From NCBI RefSeq assembly GCF_000002425.4, contig NC_037267.1:10755461-10819460 (forward strand): a DNA stretch of 64,000 nucleotides, read 5' to 3'. Below are positions 22,901 to 36,165 of the stretch, piece after piece. Below the pieces are notes generated by a model that was given only the letters and a program-made list of their open reading frames with translations, did no database searches and had not been told where the DNA came from. This DNA is from Physcomitrium patens (Eukaryota > Streptophyta > Bryopsida > Funariales > Funariaceae). The position numbers and the translations under genes were made by a program. Position 1 is the first letter of the stretch. Every line of letters begins with the position of its first letter.

Positions 22901-25020
22901 TATTTCATAATCCAACAAAAAGAAATATATTCTAAAATACAATCTTTTGTGCACAACATAAAATTTTCTTCATTTTAGACAGAGAAGTTGAAGCAAGATC
23001 AAAGTTAGAGTAGAAGTGAAGCAAGATAGAAGAACTCAAACCATTAACATCTTCTTCATTCTTTATCTCAAAGTCCACATCTTCATTATTACAAGATAAT
23101 TGTTCATGTCTAAATAAACCCAAGAGCAATAATAAGAGATGAGACTTGTGAGACAATAATTTAACAAATAATTAAATGAAGAGCCACCTCTACCAACAAT
23201 AAGATATTTTTTTTATATGAGAATAGTGCAAGTTGAGAGAATTACCAAATTAAAAAATCTTATAGAAAATTATATATAATATAATATTATATAAATTATT
23301 ATATTATTAAGAAGTTAATTCTATATTTTCTCTTGTTTATATTTTAAGATATAAAATAATTATTTTAAAGTATTTTTTTATAATAAATTAAGAATATTTA
23401 GTTTACAATTGTGTATAATTACACTACTTATAAAAAAATAGTTTAGAAGATTTTTTGTTTAAAAAATAAAAAATAAAAAATAAAATCTAAAAATTTATAA
23501 TATTTTAAATATGAGATATTTTTTAAAAAATATATTTATGATTATATGGATGTTTTTTTTTTATTAATATTATTTTTTTATTTTATTAGACCAATTTTCT
23601 TATTTTTAAGAATGAAGATTAATAGATATTGAAAATTTGACTATTTTGAATTTTGAGTTGACTTTACAAATTCATATGTTTAAAATTTAGAGTTTAAGAT
23701 TTTAAGATTTAATATTATATTTATAAATTTAGGTTTAAAATTTAGATAGTAGGATTTAGAGATACAAGAGTTTTTTAGAATATTTTAACTTTTTATTTAA
23801 GTTTTGAAGTGACCTATCTCTTTCCATATTTATTTTTTATATTTATAATTCTTGTGTTGAACTTAAATTAGTCTAAAATTCTTTATTTGTAAAATTTAGA
23901 GAATTTAACTCTACATTTAGGATTAGATTTTTAATTGACTAATAATTTAATATTTTTAATTTTTTTTATTATTCATAGATAATTATTTAAGAATTTAAAA
24001 TTAAATAAAAAATTAATATAATTACATTAATAATATATTTTAATTATTATAATTATAAAATAAAAAACTTGTATCAATAAAATAATAGTTATTATAGCTT
24101 ACTCAAATCTAACAAATACTTTTATACGATTCAATTAATCCAACAAAAATAATCTTCTAACAAGAAAAAAAATAGAAAAATGGTAATCTATAATGTGTAT
24201 ATATATATGATAAATGCTTCAAGTTTACAATTGATTAACCATTATTAAAAAAAATAATAACTACTAAAATAATAATATAAGATGTAAAAATAATATAAAA
24301 TATCTAATTATATAAAATATTATTAATATAAGAATATATAATATAATTAAATAAATTTATTATTTATTTAAAGGTAAAAAAGATTCTTTATAAAAACTAT
24401 AAAAATCAAAATCAAAAGAGAAAAGATTGAAAACTTTTAGACACAAGTTTTGGGATTTAAAATTTGAATTTAGAAATTTAGAATGTAGAATTTATTATAT
24501 AATTTGGAATTTTGTCTTTAGAAGTAAAAATATCACAATAATACCTTTCATACTACTATTTTTTGCTCGCAGACTTGTTTAAACTTTAAAAATAAAATAC
24601 ATACTTCATATTAGAATTTGTTTAGAATGTAGTATCTAAATTTAGAGATACATCAGTATTTTAAAGAGTTTTTGAAATATTTTTCTTAAAGTTTTGAATT
24701 AACATATCTTCTTATTTTTATTCTTTACATTTCTAATGATTTAATGAAGAATTTGAATATATATTTAGTTTAGAAACTATGAGGCTTTAAAAAAAAAAAA
24801 AAAAAAAAATCCTTTTTACATTATTATTTTGAAAAATCTAATGTTAAAGTTTGATTTATTCACACTAAAAATACAATACAACTAATTTGAAGTAATTTCT
24901 TTTTCATTAGATTTTGAAGATTTGTTTTAGAATTACATGTATTTATACTAGAGATAAAATAAACAATATAAAGACCTACATGTATGCACAATATTTAGAA
25001 ATTATGATTTAATATTACAA
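22901..25020. other. AT-rich intergenic stretch
   Basis: There is no recognisable gene, element or RNA. Long A/T runs include a poly-A tract at about 24,788-24,810. Short open frames here have the composition of random AT-rich DNA. The base composition changes sharply at about 25,020. Confidence 0.6.
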
Positions 25021-27307
25021 AGATTTACTATAGGATTTTAACAAAAAAAATCTTTTAGTTTTGCATAGTGTTGTCATGGAGACACCGCAATTGAATTTCC
25101 ATACTACCGAGAAAGTTATCTCCATCCACAATTCATCCATATGGATGATGTCTTCTCGGATGGACCAAGCACTGTTGCGATGAATCCAGATCCAAAAGCC
25201 AAAACGCACGCCGACTCTATTTGTTTCCTGCTTCGAGGACAACGTCCACTAGAGAATTTCGGCTCCCATGTCGATAACGGCGCCTGTCTGCGACCACCTT
25301 TATCAATGACAACCAGTTTCAAACAGTTAACAAAATACCCAAAACGTCAATCGCCGTGTCTAGACCCGGTCCGAGCAACCACAAAATCCCATCTGTGTAG
25401 TAGTAGATGCTTAGCGCTTCAATCATACTCCACGCAAACTGCCCAAGCAGAGCTCGATACCGTTTCTACGAATACGATGTGGGCCAGGCGCATGCATCAC
25501 CACGCAGCCACCGGAAGAAGAACAGTTCTTCCGCAGCACACATTGCAAATCATGTAGAAAGCGATTCGGGTCCCTCCCGCTATAGCTGACTTCGGGTGGA
25601 AATCGAGCCTTCCGATGCTACTGGGTCAAACGAGAGGTATTTCATTCGGCCCCGGGCCGGGCTGGCCCCGTAACAAAGCCCGTCGTCTTGTTCCTCCGGT
25701 TTGGAGCCTTCCATCTTCGGACCAAGTCCTCGCTGCAATCTCATCTATCTACCGCGTAGCCGACATCCAATTTCCAGGGTATATCCCATAATTTTCAATT
25801 AATGTATGGATGAATAAAGTTCATTTCGCACCGTATTCTGGCGATGACGACTGCACTCTTGTAGGCGTCGGAATGAAAGCATGGAGGCTTCGCGAATTGC
25901 AGGGAGCCAGCTGGGTGCCCAGATGGGACCACAAGGAGCGCAGACACAAGCGGCGTTATTTCTGTGTTGGACTTCACTGGCTCCATCTTGGGTCCATCGG
26001 GGGATTAGGTTCACTCTCCTGGCTTCGCTCGTTCCTTCTGTCAATCCATTTGCTGCTGGAAGATGGGCTAGTTTGTGTAATGTGGTTGTTGTGCTCAAGG
26101 TTTGGTTGTAGAAAGGGCCAAAGCATTGTCGAGACGGTCGATTCACGAGATGCAATTTGTAATCTGCAAAAGTGAATTAGTAGCGAAGGGGGGATGTGGG
26201 TAATCTGTTCGGGGCAAATTGAGGTTGTCGCGAGGGTATGGGCGTGATCGTGTTTGTTGAGACGTGCCTCGGGGTTTAGTGAGGCTGCTTTGAGGTGTAG
26301 TGTTGGTTTTGGCTAGGTTGAGATTGTACTGAGATTTTTGTTGGGTGTGTGGTGTTGAGAGTGCTGCGGGAGATTGAGGGTGGAAATTTTCTCGATAAGG
26401 GTGGGGATGCATTCGATGTGAAGACGGTCTGAGCCGCTTTGCGGATCGGGCAATTGTTGAGGAGGAATTGTTTGATTCTGTCGTCGATGCTACCCGTCGT
26501 ATTCTGTGTCTGAAGGAATGGTTAATGTCTCGTATGAGTTTATGTCTCTTTTGTAGTTCACCTGCGTCTAACAGCACCTTGATTGTACGTTGCAAGATTG
26601 AGTAGATCACAAGCTGTATCTCATTCTAAGCTCCGGGGAGCAGCTTTGCATTCTGTCTACGAAATTTCGACAGGGTTCAATAGAAGTTGATAGACGAGGT
26701 GGAGCTCCACTTTCTACCATCTGGTGCTGGGTACCACGATGGAGCTCAAGTACTTGTGTATAGGATTCGCGTGAAAGACGGGGGCCTTGATGAGTTTGGT
26801 GGACTCACACCCAGTGCCATCGCCACTGGCAGTACTTGCAGGATGCGTGCGAGGTCCGTCAGGATTTAAAAAATCATAACCGATATTCTTGTTTGAAACT
26901 GCGAGCTTATTTGGTCAACCAGTGGGAGGTAGGACAAAATTTCGCCTAGGTATGGAATTAGCAAAGTGCCTTAAATTTCTAACAGACCTCCTAGAACTGG
27001 ATCACTCTCAGAACGTGGACGTCCTTTTTGAGAATGCGGCTGCGGGCGGGAATCTCTGTAATTCCGCGGCGTGAAAACGAAATATTGTTTCACGTGTGAA
27101 TGCTGCTTGAATCTTTGCGGAAGCTGCATTTGAATTTCCACTTCTGGGGTGGAGGGTACTGAGCTTAAGATGTGAGTAGAAACTCTGCAGATTGCAGCAA
27201 GGATCTCGTATATGGGATTGTCTCATGTTGCTTGGAGAAGAAAGTTTTAGGATCACATTCATTGAGACAAGCTGGAGCGGGTACAGAGAAGGAGGTGGGC
27301 GGTCTGG
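25021..27307 (+). other. Leader and promoter region of the coiled-coil gene
   Basis: About 2.3 kb of balanced base composition precedes the start codon at 27,308, in contrast to the AT-rich DNA on the left. Open frames of up to about 155 codons occur on both strands but overlap one another and resemble no protein I know. I read it as promoter plus a long, possibly intron-containing 5' leader. An unrecognised non-coding transcript cannot be excluded. Confidence 0.4.
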
Positions 27308-29916
27308 ATGCACCGAGCCAACAAGAAAATGTTCGAACCTGGGTGGCATCCCCAAGGCCTGCGAGTGAAGAGAGGCATACTCGTAGGACGCAGAGCTAGC
27401 CCCACCACGCCCGTGCCTAGTTGGAAGGTGTTTGACAACCAGCTTTACGATGGCATTGCAGCTGCGGGTACAGCGCGAGCTGCAATTCGGAGAGCAACCC
27501 CTGTTTCAGCTCGAAAACTCGCGGCCTCCTTGTGGGAGCTCCAAGATCATCCTCTTCCTGCCTGTCTCTGCAGCCAGCATTGGCTGAAAGGGATCTCCGA
27601 CAATTCAAGTCCTCGTTCGCAGGCAGATTCTTACTTCTCTCCTCGCAGTTGCAAGTTTGCCTACCAGCAATACGTGAAGGTTAGTCTGCCCTTATTCTTC
27701 AGACTTGTAGATCACTGTATATGGATTCGTATGTAGACTCCTGGTAGCTGTATTTCTTCAGTATGGCTAGCCGGAATATGGAGTAAAACTATGTGGTTGA
27801 ATTTGGTTGGATGGGAACAGACAGGGGCAGAGAATGATAAACGCGGTGAGGATTTCGGGAAGCATTTGGCTGCCATGAGTATGCATGTTCATCACTCCGA
27901 GAAGGGTGAGAAACCTGATTATCATGTGACATATGCACCCATACAGGTGGGTCAATGTCTTTTTCTTTGCTTGGGGCATGGTGACCACTTTTTTATTTGC
28001 TGAATCTTGAATCGTAGATGCTATGTCGTTTAGTAATGTCTTTTGGCTCGACCACATGGCTGGTGACTTAATATGAATGACCGTCAGTACCTCTTTACAG
28101 CATTGTGGCTTGTTAAACTTATGTTTTCCTCATTTATCACTTCAGATCGAAGGTCAGAGTCACCAGTTTTCTCCGGCTTACTCGAACTGCTCCAGTCATA
28201 GGAAATGTAACAGAAAGGCTGTGGATGATTCGACGACTACCTCAAGTGAGCTCCTGAAAGTCTTGAGCCGCATACGCATTCTAGAAGAGCAGCACAACTC
28301 TAGCTTAAGTTTGACAAGTACGCTACGGGCAGAATTAGAGCAAGCTCGTGCTCGGGTACATGATCTGGAGAAGACGCAGAAAGCGGCTCGGAGGGAGGTA
28401 GAAAGCATCATGAAGAAGATGATAGATGTGAAAGCAAGCTGGAAAGTCAAGGAGCAGGAAAAGATGCAAGAGAAGATAGCCATTGGTGTGCAAGCTGTGA
28501 AGGATGAGTTGGAGGACGAGCGAAAGGTGAGACACAGGCTTGAAATTTCGAATCTGAGGATGACAAAAGAACTGGTGGAGGTCAAGATGGCTGCTGGTAA
28601 AGCGCTTGAACAGCTTGAGAACGAACGCAGAACAAGGCAGCTAATGGAAGATGTCTGCGATGAGTTGGCTCGCGAAATTGGGCAAGGCAAACTTGAAAAG
28701 GAAGAATTCATACGGCAGTCTGAGAGAGTTCGGGACGAGCTTGAGGAAGAGCGACGCATGCTGCAATTAGCCGAGGTCTGGCGGGAAGAACGTGTACAGA
28801 TGAAGCTCATCGAAGCCAAAGTGGCGCTTGAGGAAAAAGGCGCAGCTCTAGACTTCATGCGGGGAGAGCTGGAAGCTTTCTTGAGATGTCAAAAGGGAAA
28901 TGGTCGAAACCCTGCCTTGAAGGAAGCTCAGGTCTTACGCAATGTCATCACTGCTATGCATCCGAGTAGACTAATCGCATCTTTTCCCTCAATCGCACTC
29001 AACCAGGAACCCTCATCCGACAATGATGTGTACACGGTGAATCTGAGCGCTGAGGATCAATTGACTAGTGATGAAGCATTGGAAGATAGATACAGAGGAA
29101 ATCTCCTAGACTCGCAGGATACCGCCAACAGGTGGGAGGACAGCGAGGGCGACATGGTTGAAGCGAACTATGATGCGAGAATCTTCTCATCCGCAAATGT
29201 TCATGTTCGCAGGCGGAACTCGCACAAATGGCATGCCGAGGGCACAAACGAAGGGGAGTCTGACTTTGTAAGCGAGTCTCATGACTCTGAGAAAGAAGAT
29301 ACACACGAGGTTGCTTGTGAGGAGTTCCCCTGGAACGGTTACTATGAGGATGACCTTCGACTTGGCAACGATGGCATTGTTCACGCTCCAGATCCTCAAG
29401 ACAGCGTCGACGAGTACTCGCTTACCGTTGAGGTACCTGATCTTGTCTTTCTTCTCCTCACACCTTAACTCTGAAATCAGTACGTGTGCGTTGTGCGAAT
29501 TTTGTAACGACCGGCATTAGGATCGATAACCGCACGAACTCTTAACTCTTCGGCGTTTCTGTGGACAGGATATAGAGGCACTGAGCAGGCCCAATGGACA
29601 CCACGTAGAAGTGGTTTGGGGAGAAGGGGCCTTCGATGATGTCCAAGCTAATTGCTTTGCATTGCGGCGAGATGACGACGCTCTCGACCAGCATCACTCG
29701 TCCAAGCGTCTCCTGAATGAGCACGTGAATCATCTCATGTCTGATTCTTCTCCTCATCAAAAGCCACAACAGTTGCAGTCGCCTGATAAAGCAAGCAATA
29801 CACACATTATTCGAGGGATGAAAGGGCATATGAAGTGGCCCAGGAACATCGACGTGGTTATGCGATCCAAACTTTTGGAGTCGAACCTTGAGAGGCAACA
29901 GCTCCGTCACAGATAG
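27308..29916 (+). CDS. BRANCHLESS TRICHOME/USO1-like coiled-coil protein
   Basis: Three exons, 27,308-27,679, 28,146-29,432 and 29,569-29,916, join in frame across GT-AG introns to give 668 residues. The N-terminal part has the family's basic KRGILVGRR and TTPVPSWK segments and VSARKLAASLWEL (residues 66-78). A long coiled coil covers about residues 160-371. It starts at ELLKVLSRIRILEEQ and contains DELEDERKVRHRLE and LAEVWREERVQMKL (332-345). The C-terminal half is acidic and low in complexity. The tail, with RSKLLESNLERQ, resembles the KAKLLEA tail of Arabidopsis At5g41620-type proteins. Relatives are annotated as USO1-like, and BRANCHLESS TRICHOME acts in trichome branching, so a cytoskeletal role is likely. 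The exact moss function is unknown. The start at 27,308 or the in-frame ATG at 27,329 are both possible. Confidence 0.82.
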
Positions 29917-31200
29917 TGACATAATGGGTGTTACTTTTATATTGCTACTGTATACTGATTATATACCACATTTACCCAGATGTTTCAGTTCAGAAATTCA
30001 GTTCAGATGTCGCTGAATCAAAACGCTTGCAGGAAGTGCACAAGCACGACAGCATGCATGAGTGCTCCGTCAACAGAAACCCTGGAGATCCATCGAACTC
30101 GGCTGTTTCTGGGTTAAGCATTGGCGGTTATTGAATTCTTGTAAAGCTCACCATTCTTGATGGCAAGAGTTTTTAAGGTTGGTCTGCAATTGAGAATGCT
30201 AGGGAGCCAGCAACAATTTGTACACAAACAATGTAATACAATCAATATTTTCAATTCGATAATTACCAAACTCATAGGATGACCCAGCAATCTTTCGGCG
30301 TGGTGCGAAGAGTAGAAGTGTTTCTGCAACTAATATGCAATGTAGCTACCCGATGCTTTCAAATCATATGCTCATGCAGCACCGCACTACCTTCCAAAGG
30401 AATTGGCTTGGCTTGTACTCCCGGTTCAAGTTCTCTACTGAGTTGCGAAAGCTCTACCCCATTCACAAAAAGCACGAAGGGATGATTCCTACAGTTGATT
30501 TGTAAGAAATACTGGTTGCAAGCCGCTGCAGACATTGTCTTTGTTAAACATGATTTTCAGGCTACTAAATTACGGCAGGGTTGTGGAGATCGTCCATTGA
30601 GCTCGTCTTCCCTTCCGAGTGCCACGAATACCAGGGTTCGGGTTTCAATTTTGCTGCTTCTTGTCGGTGCATTCTTGAGTGAGCTGAGTTTGCCTCAGAA
30701 TGTGCAAGAGTATGTCACGCCATGCTAACCCAGCTCAGTCTCATTGGATAGACTTCCAAAACGATCCTGTCACTATATGCACAATGAGACCAGACTCAAG
30801 TCTCCAAGGAGGAAGCAGAAGCAATGGCTTGCGACGCAGGTGTATGTATAACATCAGTTCCACATTATAATGCGTCGCAAGATTGCAACTTTACGGATGC
30901 GTATCTCAGTCTCTATAGCAGGGACACCTAGTTGTTTTTTTCTCGTAGTAATTGGTATACAATGTGAGGGGTAGTCACCATGGGCTGGCAACCACGGTGA
31001 TGGTAACAAGCAGTTACATTCCTCTCCCGCTCTCTCTCTCGTTTTAATGTACCATCCATGCATGTTTGCTTTGAAACCGTCAAGTTTCAGGATGGTGAAT
31101 GCATGTAACTTGCCTGAAACTTGATGGTTTCAAAGCAGTGAAACTAGTCAGCGAGAGTACCGTTAATCTACAGAGGAGCCTAATTCCATGATCAGAATGG
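29917..31200 (+). other. 3' flank of the coiled-coil gene
   Basis: The first several hundred bases probably form the 3' UTR, with a TGTA-rich, AATACA-containing stretch near 30,220-30,240 as a possible polyadenylation area. Short open frames further on (for example 30,495-30,728) match nothing I recognise. A hairpin near the right edge is listed separately. Confidence 0.4.
31068..31136. ncRNA. Candidate small-RNA hairpin 1
   Basis: The arm at 31,068-31,092 (TGCTTTGAAACC, then GTCAAGTTTCAGG) is the reverse complement of the arm at about 31,113-31,136. One position differs and would pair as G-U in one transcript orientation. The loop is about 20 nt. A roughly 25-bp stem with a short loop fits a plant MIRNA fold-back, but also a tiny inverted-repeat element. 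No promoter was identified. It lies in the 3' flank of the coiled-coil gene. Confidence 0.35.
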
Positions 31201-32919
31201 CCTGATCCCTTCTAATGACAAGAATGTTATCTCCTTTCACTTATTTTAGAATTAATAGATATACCAAAGGAGTGCATGTTCATGTGTATGATATTTATGT
31301 GGTTTGTGATGTTAATCTTTAACAATATTAGAAGCCAGAATAAAATAAAAAAAATTTCTTATTTCCAACAACACTTATTATGACACATTTTTTTAGTAAG
31401 ATTTTTTTATAATTATATAAGTTTAGAATCATTTTTTTTAGAATTCTTAGTAGTAAACGTTAAAGTATATCAAAAGCCCTTTGCAGAATTCTTAGAATAA
31501 TAATAGCAACAAGATGGTCTATGACACACATTATGTACAAATGTTAGCAATCATGTATGTTTATGATCTTGGTTATGCTTGTATTCCTAGCTAAACTATG
31601 CCTTCAATTGTATTTTCTTAAAGTTAAATTAATCTATTCACTGTTCTTTAGTTTTTTTTTTTTTTATTTATTTTTTATCTTTGCATTGATATTAGGGTGT
31701 TGTAAAATAAGTTTTATTTGATTTCAATTTTCTTTTAATATGATTTTGATTTTGATGTATTATATTCATATTGTTTATTTTTTTCTTCTTTAACTGTTCC
31801 AATATTGTTCTTTTTATTGCTTGTCTATAACTTTATTTTATTAATATTTTTAACTTAAAAAACATCACTTTATTTTTTTATAGATTAGTGTTGTTATTGA
31901 TACTTTATTATTTTTAATAAAATTAATATTTTGATGTTTTTTTGGATTTTTTTGGAGTTTTATATATATAATTTTTACATTTTATATAAAATAATTGTGC
32001 TCTTATTCCAATTTAATTTTATTATTACCTTTAAAAAACTTTAAAAGAAGAACATTAAAAATATGTATTTTTAATTTTTTAAGCAAAAAGTTCAATGTTG
32101 GCTGATTTTAACTATAAATTTAACCTTGTATTAAAATTAATGCTATGTATTAGAATTCTTTAATTATTTTAAAAAAATACAGAATTTTATTTTTAAATAA
32201 GTAATTTTTAAATTAATTGTGGTTTTTTCAATAATTTAAATATTATAAATTTTATTAGTTCAATATTATCTATTATTATCTAAAATCATGTAGCAAAGTA
32301 ATTTTTAATTTATTATTACATATTTATAAATACATGCACTTTTTAAAAATTAAATCTAATAAACATTAAGTTGACATCTATGATATAATTCAAAAGATGT
32401 ATGTTTTTTTATAAATTTAATTTTATAGAATTCTAGTATTATTTTTCAAATAAATTACTCTATTCATTTAGTATCTATTTTTTAAATTTTTTATTTATTA
32501 ATGTAGTTTATTATATGATTCTATTTTTTTTCTTAGTAATTAGATATAACAATATTTTTTATTTATCAAACAACTAATTTATATATATAGAGAGATATTT
32601 TATTTTTATAATTAAAAAATATATATTATAAATTATTTTTAAAAAAAGATAAATAATTTATTATTTAAAAATAAATATTATTATAACTTAGATTTAAATA
32701 ATATTATTATATATATTTTTAGTAATTTTATTTTTAAATTATTTAATTTTATTTTATTTATATACTTATTACAAAGTTTGATATTAAGTTTAGTGTTTAC
32801 ATAGTCAATTAATCCTCCAAGAACAAATAACCTTGTAATAAGCAATTAAAATTTACAGAACCAACTTTATTCTATAGTATATATTTAATAACCTTTGATT
32901 TATAATAATTAATTAATTT
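31201..32919. other. AT-rich intergenic stretch
   Basis: Very AT-rich sequence with long T and A runs. I see no gene or element. It could include the decayed N-terminal part of the kinase-NB-ARC pseudogene that begins to be readable at about 32,920, but nothing here can be aligned by eye. Confidence 0.5.
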
Positions 32920-34800
32920 CAATGCCATGTCTCAAATTGCAAAAGGTATGATCTAATACTTGGCAACATCTTGTTCAATATTATTGAAGAAAATATTATG
33001 AATATGATTGTTGAAAATATAGTTGTGAAAGTTATTAATTTTAGAATATCTAAGATTGAAGTTGGAAGCGAATCAAAAGCTACATAAAATAATAATGTTT
33101 ATTTTATTGCAAGATACATGGTTCCTAAGGTATTGAAGAATCAAATTCAAAGAATGACAATATATCTATTTGAAGCAAATGTTTATTCATTTGCAATGGT
33201 ATGTTTTAAGATTCTTCCTAAATAGATGTATTTTATGATTTTTAGAAGACAAAAGAAATATTAGAAAGAATAGAAAAAGCTAGTAAACCATGCTTGCCTT
33301 CAAATTATCATGAATTAATTGAAATAATTCAAGAAAATTGGAACTTGAATTCTATGCAATAGCCAAACTTTGCAAATATTTGTGAAAGATTGATTAATGC
33401 AAAGAATAAGTTTTTACTTGAACTTATTATAGAAAAAAGATAGTATTTTTGTGCATTAAGAAATTTTTAAAATTAAAATAAAAAATTAGAACAAATACAT
33501 AATAAGTTTCTATTTATTAAATTTGTATTAAATAATAAAATAAAATTTGATAAAAATAATTGATTTATTTTATTTTATTTTATTTTATTTTATTTTTATA
33601 CATATATTTACATGTTATGGTAATGGTTACATGACTCAATATTAATAAAAATTTATAAAACTAGATTGGAATGTAATATATGAATTATAAAATTTATTTT
33701 TATTTTTTATTTTTTATTTTTTTATGATTTTATTTCGAATTATTAATTAGTATAATTAAAGAAAAAATATTTTTTAGAAGAAAATATTTATTACAAATAT
33801 TTTAACAATATAAAAGTAATGTGAAGGAATTGTATCTTATTGGAATGGGTAGAATAAGCAACACCACAATTAGAAAGGTTATATCTCATAATATGAAGCA
33901 CATATATGATGCCTCATATTTTGTTAATTATGTTAAAAGTAGTAGTGATTGTTATAAAATCTCATGCCATATATATTAAAGGATTTGAAGGAAGCTTAAA
34001 AAATGTTAAAATTATTCTTTATAAAAATAAAATAAAAATCATCCTAGTCTTTGATAATGTAAAAACTCAAAGTCAAATTGAAAATGTTTAGGCTATAGAT
34101 GATTTAATTTCTAGCAATGGGAGCATATTAATTATGAAAATTTAATATTAAAATGCTATAGAGCATTTTGACATATAAATATGTAATGTAAATATTAAAG
34201 AACTTGATGAAGAAACGACTTTTAATTTTTTTTTTATTACTTATTCTTATAGATACCAAGATAAGTTGTCAAATGAACTTGTTGAAGTTGATAAAAAATT
34301 GTAAAAGCTTGTAATAGTCTACCACTAAGTTTAAAAGTTATAGGTGCATTTTGAAGAGAAAAAAAAAAAGAAGTTGAAATATTTAAAATAAGCTCTACAA
34401 AGTTGAAAAGGAGAAGAAAGTTTAATAGAAATGAAATAAACAGTGACCACAAGATTTGGAATATATTAAGAATAAGTTTTGACAACTTCAAATTTGAAAA
34501 AAAGAATATGTTCTTAGATATATGTTGTTTCTTTTTTCTTATGTATATCTTCATGGCATGTTGAAAGAAAAATAATTGTAAATATGGACTAACAATAAAG
34601 AAAAGATATTAAAATAAGATGTGGAATTTACATTGGATACATTAGGAAATAAATTATTAAAAAAATTAGACAAAGTTGGAATTATAAGAATGTATAAAAA
34701 ACTATAAGACATGGATAGAAAGCTAATTGAAATTAAAATAAAGTTTAAAAAGACAAACATATGAAACATGATTGTAGAGCCATTTCATGAAATTCCAAAA
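32920..34800 (+). pseudogene. Decayed protein kinase-NB-ARC (PNL-type) resistance gene
   Basis: Decayed kinase motifs appear in order: MSQIAKGM (about 32,925), VKVINFRISK for VxxDFGISK (about 33,025-33,054), ARYMVPKVL for the APE motif (about 33,103), EANVYSFAMVCFKIL (about 33,172), and a C-lobe end near PCLPSNYHELIEIIQENW. After about 400 bp come NB-ARC motifs. These are a P-loop LIGMGRISNTTIRK at 33,835-33,876, where the invariant Lys of GKTT is Asn, kinase-2 KIILVFDNV, CNSLPLSLKVIG for the GLPL motif, FLDICCFFF (about 34,508), and a DMDRKLIEIK winged-helix end. Stops and frame changes are frequent and no leucine-rich repeats are readable. The normal role would be intracellular immune sensing. 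Kinase-NB-ARC-LRR genes are known from mosses. It is a host pseudogene, not expressed as protein. Confidence 0.75.
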
Positions 34801-35202
34801 AATAATAATAATAAACTTAATTGTCATCCAAATTATTAATATAAAAGTTATAATAATTCCAAAATAAAATAAAAAAAAAAAATGATAAGATTGAGAATGG
34901 TTTTAATTTTGCTTCTATATATGCTAGTTAATAAAAGTAAAAAAAATCTTTATAGAAACTTTCTAAAGACTATAAAGTTTGTAAGTCAAGTATCCAAGTT
35001 GTACAATATTTATATAATAGCCTTTTGGATATAAAGTAAATTACTATTTTCACATAATATATTTAAAGTTTTACCATAATTCTTTATTTAAATTTTTAAG
35101 AGAGTTTTAAAAATAAATTATTAAAAATATTTAATAAATTCTTATTTTCTTTCTAAAAATATTTGATGAATGTGAAATATTAAAGTTTTTCAAAAAAAAA
35201 TA

Positions 35203-35345
35203 GTAGAATAATAGAAGCAAGAACCAATCTATTACATAAAATAACTTAGGTATAAGCTAAAGAGAAAAAAAAAAAAAATATTAGAATAATAGAAGCAAGA
35301 ACCAATCTATTACATAAAACAACTTAGGTATAAGCTAAAGAGAAA
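35203..35345. repeat. Tandem duplication, about 75-bp unit, two copies
   Basis: The text around ATAGAAGCAAGAACCAATCT occurs twice, about 75 bp apart, each copy ending in AAAGAGAAAAA. Copies differ by single bases and in A-tract length. The unit is followed by a longer poly-A run to about 35,366. Confidence 0.8.
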
Positions 35346-35500
35346 AAAAAAAAAAAAAAAAAAAAATCTTCTCATTGAAGAAGAAAATGCATGGAATGGA
35401 GGAGAATGTTGGACTTTCTAAAATCCCATAGTTTGGAAGCAACCACTCTAAGAAGCTTTTATGAATTTTTTTTGGTACCAAATGACATAGATTTTTCATA

Positions 35501-35583
<83 letters not shown>

Positions 35584-35605
35584 AAGAGAAAGAGAGTATG
35601 TTTAA

Positions 35606-35799
35606 AATCTAAATTACTAGTAATTTAGTTATTTCTACACTTATTTATATAAAAGAAGATGTTGACAATATATACTACAAGTATGATGTATGATCAATAA
35701 AATCTAAATTACTAGTAATTTAGTTATTTCTACACTTATTTATATAAAAGAACATGTTGACAATATATACTACAAGTATGATGTATGATTAATAAAATC
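35606..35799. repeat. Tandem duplication, 95-bp unit, two copies
   Basis: The unit starting AATCTAAATTACTAGTAATT begins at 35,606 and again at 35,701. The copies differ at only a few sites, so the duplication is recent compared with its surroundings. Confidence 0.85.
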
Positions 35800-36165
35800 A
35801 ATGGATTCAAATTTAACCAAATAGTAAATAAAAAATAAACTAAATTTTATATTTGATATATATATATATATATATATATATAATGTATTACTTATGTCAT
35901 TATAGTTTTTTCTACTAACGCTACTACTTGCTACTCAGTTGACATGTTTCTTTAGTTTTTTATTCCAATCAAAAAAATTATTAATATTTTTAATATATAT
36001 TTGTTTTTTCAAATTATATAAAAAAATATTTTTATTTTTAAAAAAATAATTGAAATTTTAATAAGAATAAGTTGTAATGGCAATAATAAAAATTGTGGTG
36101 TTATTAAAAATATCCTATACATATAAGCAAGTAAGTTCTATGAAATACTCATTGACATGCACTAG

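Larger units (their letters stand above)
34801..36165. other. AT-rich stretch with tandem duplications
   Basis: No gene is visible. It holds two local tandem duplications and two (TA)n runs, listed separately. It ends at the ACTAG target copy of element D. Confidence 0.55.

Noticed and set aside
26143-26610. Minus-strand open frame of 155 codons upstream of the coiled-coil gene.
   Set aside because: It overlaps open frames on the other strand, has a composition without domain features, and matches no family I know.
28196-28858. Long minus-strand open frame of 220 codons, serine-rich.
   Set aside because: It is the antisense shadow of the coiled-coil exon. Its Ser/Leu-rich composition is what reverse-reading Glu/Arg-rich codons gives.
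35203-35799. Possible CRISPR-like or satellite array.
   Set aside because: Only two copies of each of two unrelated units, without spacers. These are simple local duplications in eukaryotic DNA.
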